Source of the DNA: UBA1227 sp045599345
Lineage (GTDB): Bacteria; Bacillota; Clostridia; Oscillospirales; Acutalibacteraceae
Assembly: GCA_045599345.1 (NCBI GenBank)
Contig: JAZRVV010000047.1
Location: 1 to 14,142, forward strand
DNA length: 14,142 bases
Direction of reading: 5' to 3'
Shown here: piece after piece, positions 1-5,327 of the stretch
Layout: the number at the start of each line of letters is the position of its first letter
Numbering within the stretch: the first letter of the stretch is position 1
Made by a program: the position numbers and the translations under genes
The notes under the pieces: generated by a model
The model's input: the letters and a program-made list of their open reading frames with translations, nothing else
Databases searched by the model: none
Told to the model about the DNA's origin: nothing

Positions 1-67
1 CAAAGAATGCTGCAAGACCTAGTAGAATTATGATTAATATTAATGACCCTCGACTGTCACCGTCCAT
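1..67 (-). CDS. 5' end of a membrane protein, possibly CNNM/HlyC family (partial)
   Basis: Only 22 codons lie in the window; the gene runs leftward off the left edge. The reading starts MDGDSRGSLILIILLGLAAF, a short acidic stretch followed at once by a hydrophobic helix ending in Ala-Phe-Phe. That arrangement is typical of the N-terminus of CNNM-domain (hemolysin/CorC-like) membrane proteins of Firmicutes, but 22 residues are too few to be sure. An in-frame stop lies just upstream, so ATG at 65-67 is the first possible ATG. An AAAGGAG site at 81-87 lies 13 bases upstream, a rather long spacing. A near-consensus promoter (110-138) drives it. It is divergent from the pseudouridine synthase gene. 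That it is a gene is fairly likely; the family is a guess. Confidence 0.5.
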   Translation of the reverse strand, partial: MDGDSRGSLILIIILLGLAAFF

Positions 68-109
68 GTAGGATCAAACGCTCCTTTCGTAGCTAAAATA
101 TTAGTAAGT

Positions 110-138
110 AGTATATATTATTAAATAGTAGTTGTCAA
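110..138 (-). promoter_or_regulatory. Sigma-A-type promoter for the leftward partial gene
   Basis: Read on the minus strand: TTGACA (133-138), 17-base spacer, TATACT (110-115). This is an almost perfect consensus with ideal spacing, about 45 bases before the start codon at 67. Its -35 box overlaps the -35 box of the rightward promoter at 132-160. Confidence 0.75.
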
Positions 139-160
139 ATAATATGGTATGACTTACAAT
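132..160 (+). promoter_or_regulatory. Promoter for the pseudouridine synthase gene
   Basis: TTGTCA (132-137), 17-base spacer, TACAAT (155-160). The upstream ATG at 149 lies inside this promoter, which supports the downstream start at 191. The -35 hexamer shares five bases with the -35 of the divergent leftward promoter. Confidence 0.6.
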
Positions 161-190
161 ATTATGGAATTTTATTTTGGGAGGTGTAGT

Positions 191-1159
191 ATGAAAAGTT
201 TTGAAATTGACAGCAACGCTGCAGGCGTCAGACTTGATAAGTTCATTTCCAAGAACTTGCCTTTGTTGCCACAATCTTTGTTGTACAAATATATTCGTAC
301 CAAGAGAATCAAAGTAAACGGCAAGCGCGCTGAGATTTCAACAAGGCTTAATGTCGGCGATATCGTTGATATGTATATAAACGATGAGTTTTTTGAAAAG
401 CCTGACCCACATTACGACTTTTTACACGCATCTCTTGATTTATCTATTCTCTATGAGGATTCAAATATTTTGATTCTTGATAAAAAGGTGGGACTGCTGT
501 CACACCCAGATGATAATGAGTATGTTGATACATTGATTTCTCGTGTTAAGCATTACCTTTATGAGGCTGGTGAATATGATCCAGAATCGCCGACAGTGTT
601 TACGCCGGCGCTTATCAATAGGATTGATAGGAACACCGGCGGTATCGTAATGGCGGCGAAAAATGCCGAGACGTTGCGCATAATGAATCAAAAGGTCAAG
701 GATAGGGAAATGCACAAGTATTACCTATGCGCAGTCTATGGCACTTTGCCATCGCAATCCGGTTTACTCGTTGATTATTTGATTAAGGACGAGTCTAAAA
801 ACCAAGTTCGTGTCTATGAAAAACAGGTGCCTGGTTCTAAGGAAATTAGAACCGCATACACTGTTTTGAAAACTGGAAAAGCAAAGGGTGTTCCAGTTTC
901 CCTTTGCGAGGTCGAGCTCCTTACCGGCCGTACACATCAGATTCGCGCGCATATGGCCTACATAGGCTGCCCGCTCATCGGTGACGGTAAATACGGCTCA
1001 AACGCTCGTAACAAGGAACTGGGCTACAAGAAGCAGTTCCTTTACAGTTACAAACTCACCTTTGACTTCACCACAGATGCTGGTATCCTCTCATACCTTG
1101 ACGGCAAGACATTCGAGGCTCCAGACGTGTGGTTCGCGTCCGAGTTTCCTAACTTCTAA
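191..1159 (+). CDS. RluC/RluD-type ribosomal RNA pseudouridine synthase
   Basis: A 322-residue cytoplasmic enzyme of the RluA/RluC/RluD family, which isomerises uridines in 23S rRNA to pseudouridine. Residues 1-65 form an S4-like RNA-binding domain (LDKFISKNL, then a VNGK turn near 42-45). The catalytic domain follows: NRIDRNTGGI at 143-152 holds the catalytic aspartate (D146; the family consensus is HRLDxxTSG), and TGRTHQIRAH is at 245-254. The catalytic motif is slightly off consensus, with Asn for His and Gly for Ser. Length is normal for the family. The start at 191 is preferred over an in-frame ATG at 149 because GGGAGGTG at 179-186 lies just before it and 149 falls in the promoter. Which uridines it modifies cannot be told. 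A terminator follows 5 bases after the stop. Confidence 0.92.
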   Translation: MKSFEIDSNAAGVRLDKFISKNLPLLPQSLLYKYIRTKRIKVNGKRAEISTRLNVGDIVDMYINDEFFEKPDPHYDFLHASLDLSILYEDSNILILDKKVGLLSHPDDNEYVDTLISRVKHYLYEAGEYDPESPTVFTPALINRIDRNTGGIVMAAKNAETLRIMNQKVKDREMHKYYLCAVYGTLPSQSGLLVDYLIKDESKNQVRVYEKQVPGSKEIRTAYTVLKTGKAKGVPVSLCEVELLTGRTHQIRAHMAYIGCPLIGDGKYGSNARNKELGYKKQFLYSYKLTFDFTTDAGILSYLDGKTFEAPDVWFASEFPNF

Positions 1160-1164
1160 AATTT

Positions 1165-1200
1165 AAGCGGCTCACCGATTGGTGAGCCGCTTTGTTTGTT
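1165..1200. terminator. Probably bidirectional intrinsic terminator between convergent genes
   Basis: A perfect 12-bp stem (1165-1176 with 1181-1192) closes a GATT loop. A T-rich run, TTTGTTTGTT, follows on the plus strand and AAATTTT follows on the minus strand. It sits 5 bases after the rlu-type gene and 21 bases after the end of the leftward operon, so it can serve both. Confidence 0.88.
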
Positions 1201-1213
1201 TATCTGTTTGATT

Positions 1214-1411
1214 TTACATCAAAAGAAGCATTGCATATGAGCCAAGAACTGAACGAGCAAGTTGGCTTGCAAAGAGCTTATCAATAAGTTTTGGGAATGG
1301 TCCAAACTTTAAGATAGGGCAGATAGTGTAAAGTATGTTGCGAACGAAGTCAAAGAGTACTTCGCTGAACTTCTTATCATTATTGCTATATACATATTCT
1401 TTATTTTCCAT
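1214..1411 (-). CDS. Small hypothetical protein (65 aa), last gene of the UroD-like operon
   Basis: I do not recognise this protein. It is supported as a gene by a perfect GGAGGT site (1418-1423) six bases before its ATG and by its position only 14 bases after the stop of the preceding UroD-like gene. The first 16 residues are polar (MENKEYVYSNNDKKF). The middle (17-48) is amphipathic with aromatic and basic residues (FDFVRNILY, then a lone Cys at 31). The last 16 residues (SVLGSYAMLLLM) are hydrophobic and could sit on or in the membrane, or pack against a partner. No signal peptide and no metal motif are visible. Being co-transcribed with the two UroD-like proteins, it may be an accessory subunit, which is inference only. 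Confidence 0.65.
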   Translation of the reverse strand: MENKEYVYSNNDKKFSEVLFDFVRNILYTICPILKFGPFPKLIDKLFASQLARSVLGSYAMLLLM

Positions 1412-1425
1412 TTTTATACCTCCAA

Positions 1426-2685
1426 TTAATACTGACCGTAAACGTGTACGAATTCGTTTACTGCTGCGAGGTTTCTGATATCAACGTCGCCAGGAGCGAG
1501 GAGTACCTTGTCTGTAGCGAAGAGGTAACCACCGTCAACACCAAGTTCGTCAACGAGCTTTTTCGCATAGTCAACGCACTCTGATTTTGATGAGTCACGA
1601 AGCATTGCGAGTGGCATACCACCCATGAGCGAATGCTTGGTGCCGAAAAGCTTCTTGCATTCAAAGATATCATCGTTTTCAACAACGAATGTTACTGAGT
1701 GAGCTGGAACACGCTCATTGAGGAGTTCGAGCTTTCTCTTGCCCCACTGACCTTCAAGAACTGTAAACATGTGGCCACCGTGATTCTGGATGTATGTTGC
1801 CATGTTAACAAAGTCGTCGAGGTAGATTTCCTCAAACTGCTGATCGTTGAGGAATGGAGGCATATGACACGGATTAAGAATCCATGGGAATGGCTTAAGC
1901 TTTGGCTCTCCACCTCTTACTACTGCGTTTACGCCATAGTCAACGAGCCATGGAATGTCCTTGATGTGTGGTGGCATTGTCATCATGAGGTGAGTCATTT
2001 TTATAAGGTCATAGCAGTACTCTGCTGCTGCATCCTTAGCCTTGATGAATTCGTCCTTGTGACGACGAAGGTCCATAGTTGTGCCTTTGAATCCGCGAAG
2101 GAAGTCAAAGAAGAGGTCTGTTGGCATCTCTGCTGAACCACCAACTACTACAGGCATGCCAAGGAACTTCTCGAAATAGAAGTAACCAAGTACAAGTGAA
2201 CCTGCAAACTCAAGGAATGGTGGGAGAGAACTATAGAATGATTTGAGCTGCTGCTCGTTTGTTACGTCAAAGTGAGGGAACTTACGAGGAAGGAACTCAT
2301 CGAGAATCCACATAATTGGGTCCTCTGCAATTTTAGCATAGTCCTCTGGAGTCATTGGGCAGTCTTCTTTGTGCTGGAGGGTGTAACCGTCATCAGAAGC
2401 AAAGAAAACTTCTGCGCCAAGTGTACGACCAAGCTTGATTGAGTGTGTAAGGCTTGGTACATAAGCACAGTCAAAGTAGATGTCCTTATAGATTGCGCCG
2501 TAACCTTTGACATGCTTTAACATGTGGCCTTCTGTGTCGCTGATTGGAACGCCTGCATAGGAGAGAGCATAGCTCTCGATAAACGAACATACAGGGATTC
2601 TGTCAGGGATTTTGTTGTCGGCCGCATCGAGCATACGCTGAACTTTAACAGCGTATTCTTGCTTGTTCTTCTTGAAATCAACCAT
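1426..2685 (-). CDS. Uroporphyrinogen decarboxylase-superfamily protein, paralog B (not HemE)
   Basis: A 419-residue cytoplasmic protein resembling the UroD/MtaA/CmuA superfamily (TIM barrels including HemE and corrinoid:cofactor methyltransferases). It is closely related to its upstream neighbour (2766-3995). Shared blocks are IPDR(I/V)PVC near 26-33, VVGGSAEMP (180-188), NPCHMPPFLN (271-280), LMGGMP (353-358), AMLRDS (360-365) and ATDKVLLAP (390-398). The HemE hallmark RQAGR is absent, so decarboxylation of uroporphyrinogen is unlikely. At the site where zinc methyltransferases carry His-x-Cys it reads GHMFTVLEGQWG (304-315), lacking the Cys present in paralog A. AAGGAG at 2694-2699 sits 8 bases before the ATG. 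It has its own promoter (2730-2758) and is followed in operon by the 65-residue gene. Substrate unknown; a methyl-transfer role is possible from family knowledge only. Confidence 0.82.
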   Translation of the reverse strand: MVDFKKNKQEYAVKVQRMLDAADNKIPDRIPVCSFIESYALSYAGVPISDTEGHMLKHVKGYGAIYKDIYFDCAYVPSLTHSIKLGRTLGAEVFFASDDGYTLQHKEDCPMTPEDYAKIAEDPIMWILDEFLPRKFPHFDVTNEQQLKSFYSSLPPFLEFAGSLVLGYFYFEKFLGMPVVVGGSAEMPTDLFFDFLRGFKGTTMDLRRHKDEFIKAKDAAAEYCYDLIKMTHLMMTMPPHIKDIPWLVDYGVNAVVRGGEPKLKPFPWILNPCHMPPFLNDQQFEEIYLDDFVNMATYIQNHGGHMFTVLEGQWGKRKLELLNERVPAHSVTFVVENDDIFECKKLFGTKHSLMGGMPLAMLRDSSKSECVDYAKKLVDELGVDGGYLFATDKVLLAPGDVDIRNLAAVNEFVHVYGQY

Positions 2686-2729
2686 AACAAATTCTCCTTA
2701 TATTTTAACGAATAATATAACCAATGTTC

Positions 2730-2758
2730 ATTTTAAAAAATAATACGAATTCAGTCAA
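2730..2758 (-). promoter_or_regulatory. Internal promoter for UroD-like paralog B
   Basis: Minus strand: TTGACT (2753-2758), 17-base spacer, TAAAAT (2730-2735), in the 80-base gap between the two paralogs. The -35 box starts only 8 bases after the stop of paralog A. The spacer contains CGTATTA at the same place as the promoter of paralog A. Confidence 0.65.
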
Positions 2759-2765
2759 TTAGATT

Positions 2766-3995
2766 TTAATAAATACCATATGAATGAACAAATTCGTTTA
2801 CTGCCATAAGGTTTTCGATTTTAGCATCTGATGGAGCAATAAGTACCTTGTCTGTTGAGAATACAAAGCGTCCATCTGGAGCAAGTTCATCAATCATTCT
2901 CTTGGCATGGTCGATACATTCGCGCTTGGTTGAGTCACGGAGCATTGCCTGTGGCATACCACCCATAACAGAGTTGTTTTTAGCGACCTTTTTAATCTCT
3001 GCAATACGCTCTGTTGGACAGATAAATGTAACAGAGTTGTCAGGGAGTTCCTCAAGTCTTGCGATATTAGGACCCCAGTCACCTTCACAGAAGGTGAGCA
3101 TGTGACCACCATTGTTGTGGAGGTACTCAACCATTGCTTTGTATGTTGGCCAATAGAACTTGTCAAACTGCTGAGGGTTGAGGAAAGGAGGCATATGGCA
3201 TGGATTGAACATCCATGGGAATGACTCGAACTTGTATTCCTTACCTCTGATAACACCATTGATAAGGTTCTTGATCATCCAAGGCATACCAGCTGTTGTT
3301 GAGCCAAACATCATATGTGTCATTCTCATCAAATCGATGCAGTAATCAAGCAGGGAGTTGATAGCTTTTTCAATCTCATCTGGATGACGGCGAACGTCAG
3401 TGATTGTTGGCTTGAATCCACGCAGGTAGTCAAAGAGCATGTCTGCTGGCATTTCAGCTGAACCACCAACAACGAATGGGTAATCAATTACCTTGGTGCA
3501 ATAAGTGCTAGCAAGCATCATTGTGAGGGCAAACTTCAAAAATGGTTTGAGTGAGCCGATGAATGCTTTCTGCTGCTTGTCATTGGACTGATTGTATGCT
3601 GGATACTTACGAGGCAAGAACTCATCGATAATCCACATTAAAGGATCCTTTGAGAAATCTTCGTAATCAGCATCAGTCATAGGGCAGTATTCTTTGTGCT
3701 GTACAGTTACTTCGTCGTCCGATACGAAGAAAACGTCAGAACCAAGTCCCCAAGACAGTTCTAGTGCGTGTGACATCTGTGGTGTGAACACGCAGTCAAA
3801 ATAAGCATCTTTATAGATCTTTGCGTAGGAAGTTATGTGCGTTTTGATGCTTTTGTTTGCTTCCTTTACAGTTGTGCCAGCATATGCGAAAGCATAAGTT
3901 TCCATAAGTCCACAGATAGGCACTCTGTCAGGAATGATACCGGATGCGACGTCAGTCATTCTTTTGAGTCGCTCGGCATAGAGCTTTTTGTCCAT
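2766..3995 (-). CDS. Uroporphyrinogen decarboxylase-superfamily protein, paralog A (not HemE)
   Basis: A 409-residue UroD-superfamily protein, first gene of the leftward operon. The start at 3995 (MDKKLYAERL) is chosen because a perfect AAGGAGGT (4001-4008) lies 5 bases upstream; an in-frame ATG at 4061 falls in the promoter's -35 box. Motifs: IPDRVPIC (21-28), VVGGSAEMP (176-184), NPCHMPPFLN (264-273), GHMLTFCEGDWG (297-308), VMGGMP (343-348), AMLRDS (350-355), STDKVLIAP (380-388). Zinc methyltransferases of the MtaA type use His-x-Cys here; this protein has Thr-Phe-Cys (C303), so only the Cys is in place, and the C-H pair at 266-267 is another possible ligand site. The HemE motif RQAGR is missing. 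It likely acts on a methylated or otherwise C1-related compound, but this is inference. It lies divergent to the B12-controlled transport operon. Confidence 0.84.
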   Translation of the reverse strand: MDKKLYAERLKRMTDVASGIIPDRVPICGLMETYAFAYAGTTVKEANKSIKTHITSYAKIYKDAYFDCVFTPQMSHALELSWGLGSDVFFVSDDEVTVQHKEYCPMTDADYEDFSKDPLMWIIDEFLPRKYPAYNQSNDKQQKAFIGSLKPFLKFALTMMLASTYCTKVIDYPFVVGGSAEMPADMLFDYLRGFKPTITDVRRHPDEIEKAINSLLDYCIDLMRMTHMMFGSTTAGMPWMIKNLINGVIRGKEYKFESFPWMFNPCHMPPFLNPQQFDKFYWPTYKAMVEYLHNNGGHMLTFCEGDWGPNIARLEELPDNSVTFICPTERIAEIKKVAKNNSVMGGMPQAMLRDSTKRECIDHAKRMIDELAPDGRFVFSTDKVLIAPSDAKIENLMAVNEFVHSYGIY

Positions 3996-4032
3996 TTTAA
4001 ACCTCCTTATTATATGAATATATCCATTACTT

Positions 4033-4061
4033 ATTCTAATTTTTAATACGTGTATAGTCAA
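4033..4061 (-). promoter_or_regulatory. Promoter of the UroD-like operon
   Basis: Minus strand: TTGACT (4056-4061), 17-base spacer, TAGAAT (4033-4038). The start of transcription would be near 4026, about 30 bases before the start codon of paralog A. The spacer holds CGTATTA, also found in the spacer of the paralog B promoter, and on the plus strand TACGTGTA (4047-4054). Confidence 0.7.
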
Positions 4062-4082
4062 TATTTAATTTGTACGCGTACA
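4047..4082. promoter_or_regulatory. Candidate operator: perfect palindrome plus related half-match between divergent promoters
   Basis: TGTACGCGTACA at 4071-4082 is a perfect 12-bp palindrome. TACGTGTA at 4047-4054 matches its core TACGCGTA (4073-4080) except for one base, and the two cores start 26 bases apart. The palindrome centre lies about 50 bases upstream of the expected leftward start and about 60 upstream of the expected rightward start. The second core is inside the leftward promoter. A regulator acting on one or both operons is plausible; no regulator gene is nearby. Confidence 0.4.
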
Positions 4083-4101
4083 GGTATTCTTAATTCGACT
4101 A

Positions 4102-4129
4102 TTGAAATGCAATTATTTTGTGCTATAAT
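4102..4129 (+). promoter_or_regulatory. Extended -10 promoter for the riboswitch and ECF operon
   Basis: TTGAAA (4102-4107), 16-base spacer, TATAAT (4124-4129), preceded by TGC, which gives an extended -10. Transcription should begin near 4136, a little before the first paired base of the riboswitch (4150). Confidence 0.8.
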
Positions 4130-4149
4130 GTCATTTGTAAATTGAACAC

Positions 4150-4342
4150 AACATTATGTTGAGCGCAAGGCTGTCCACTTAGGACAGGCGCGAAAATTAG
4201 GTAATCCGGTTGGAGTCCGGAGCAGTTCCCGCTACTGTAAGTGCAGGAGCGTATATGACGCGGCGTGAGTCGGCCATTGGAGTAATCTGAGAAGGTAGTC
4301 ATATATGCGTTTTATGGCACGAGCCAGGATGTCGATAATGTT
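4150..4342 (+). promoter_or_regulatory. Cobalamin riboswitch aptamer
   Basis: The conserved cobalamin-riboswitch landmarks occur in order: GGTAATCCGG (4200-4209), GTCCGGAGCAGTTCCCGCTA (4215-4234) leading into ACTGTAAG, GTGAGTCGGCC near 4265-4275, and the B12-box-like GAGCCAGGA (4321-4329). The outer stem is AACATTAT (4150-4157) with ATAATGTT (4335-4342), a perfect 8-bp match. TTCCC in the core (4226-4230) can pair with GGGAG downstream (4361-4365), as expected for the kissing loop that links aptamer and expression platform. With the terminator at 4398-4440 it should shut off the downstream transporter genes when cobalamin is plentiful. Which cobalamin form it prefers cannot be told. Confidence 0.92.
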
Positions 4343-4397
4343 ATGATAAGGCTTTGTTGCGGGAGTGCGACGAGCAGGATTAAGTCACGTAAAAACG

Positions 4398-4440
4398 GTC
4401 GTGGTAGGTTTGATTATCTACCACGACTTTCTTTTTGTTT
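4398..4440 (+). terminator. Riboswitch-controlled intrinsic terminator
   Basis: A perfect 10-bp stem (4398-4407 with 4418-4427) around a 10-base loop is followed by a U-rich tail, TTTCTTTTTGTTTT, from 4428. It lies between the cobalamin aptamer and the first transporter gene, 27 bases before that gene's start, so it is the probable expression platform. No clear antiterminator pairing was found by eye. Confidence 0.88.
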
Positions 4441-4466
4441 TAAAGTATTAGAAAGGGGGTATGGAT

Positions 4467-5327
4467 ATGGGAGAAAACTGCAGGTTTGCATCTCTTAATC
4501 CGATAATCAATTTTGTGTTCTTTATTGGCGCTATTGTGTTCGGAATGCTTTTCCAACATCCATATTTCCTTATAGCGTCAGTTGTATTTTCAATTTTGCT
4601 ACTTGTTTCAATCAAAGGACGCGATTGCGTACGATTACTGCTTTTGATGATTCCAGTATTTGTGCTAATAGTACTTATCAATGCGCTGATAAACAACTAT
4701 GGTTCTACAATCCTGTTCTATTACTTTAGTAGGGAGTTTACTTTCGAAGGATTGTTTTACGGTATTATCTTTGCTGCAATGATGGTAGCAATGCTTTTGT
4801 GGTTCTCTTCTTATAATAAACTAATTACATCCGATAAATTCGTTTATATATTTGGACCGATAATTCCTTCGATATCATTAATCTTTAATTTAATCCTTCG
4901 ATTTGTACCAAACTATCAGAGAAAAGCAAAGCAAATATCAACAGCGCGAGCTTGTATAGGCCGTGACAGCAAGGTTGATGTGCTGTCGTCGCTCACAACG
5001 TGGGCGTTCGAGAGCGGCATCACAACCGCTGACAGTATGAGAGCTCGCGGATACGGCGGAAAACGTCGTACGAACTACTCGATTTATCGATTTAAGTTCA
5101 TCGATGTATTAATTCTCTTGTATTTTGTATTGCTTATAGTCGTACTTTCTATTTGCTATGCAAAAGGTGGCATGAGTAGTGAAGTTGTACCAAGTATTTC
5201 CATGTCAGACATTAGCAATCCATACACACTCATAGGACTTATTGCTTATGTTCTGTTCCTATCATTCCCACTTATTCTCAATGTAAAGGAGGCGCTAAAA
5301 TGGCAGATTTTGAGATCAAGAATCTAA
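4467..5327 (+). CDS. ecfT: ECF transporter T component (CbiQ/EcfT family)
   Basis: The membrane coupling subunit (286 residues) of an energy-coupling factor transporter. Strongly hydrophobic segments lie near 12-50, 56-76, 95-115, 128-148, 210-235 and 255-275. Between them is the cytoplasmic coupling region that binds the two ATPases, with TARACIG (159-165) and the hallmark SMRARGYG (190-197). The start at 4467 is preferred: the ribosome site AAAGGGGGT (4452-4460) leaves 7 bases to ATG 4467 but only one to the in-frame ATG at 4461. It is the first gene after the cobalamin riboswitch and overlaps the ATPase gene by 28 bases, with that gene's AAAGGAGG site inside this reading frame, so translation is probably coupled. 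Substrate assignment (cobalamin or a precursor) comes from the riboswitch. Confidence 0.88.
   Translation: MGENCRFASLNPIINFVFFIGAIVFGMLFQHPYFLIASVVFSILLLVSIKGRDCVRLLLLMIPVFVLIVLINALINNYGSTILFYYFSREFTFEGLFYGIIFAAMMVAMLLWFSSYNKLITSDKFVYIFGPIIPSISLIFNLILRFVPNYQRKAKQISTARACIGRDSKVDVLSSLTTWAFESGITTADSMRARGYGGKRRTNYSIYRFKFIDVLILLYFVLLIVVLSICYAKGGMSSEVVPSISMSDISNPYTLIGLIAYVLFLSFPLILNVKEALKWQILRSRI

Noticed and set aside
149..190. Upstream in-frame ATG at 149 that would add 14 residues to the pseudouridine synthase
   Set aside because: It lies inside the -10/-35 region of the likely promoter and has no ribosome site, whereas ATG at 191 has a strong one.
880..1150. GC-richer second half of the pseudouridine synthase gene as a sign of recombination
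   Set aside because: Similar local GC peaks occur in conserved parts of ecfT and uvrB; the protein is continuous and normal in length.
1699..2136. 145-codon open frame on the plus strand inside UroD-like paralog B
   Set aside because: It is antisense to a well-supported gene, has no suitable ribosome site, and its product shows no recognisable pattern.
1426..3995. Calling either UroD-like protein HemE (uroporphyrinogen decarboxylase of haem synthesis)
   Set aside because: The N-terminal RQAGR motif needed for substrate binding is absent and no haem genes are nearby; duplication also argues for another role.
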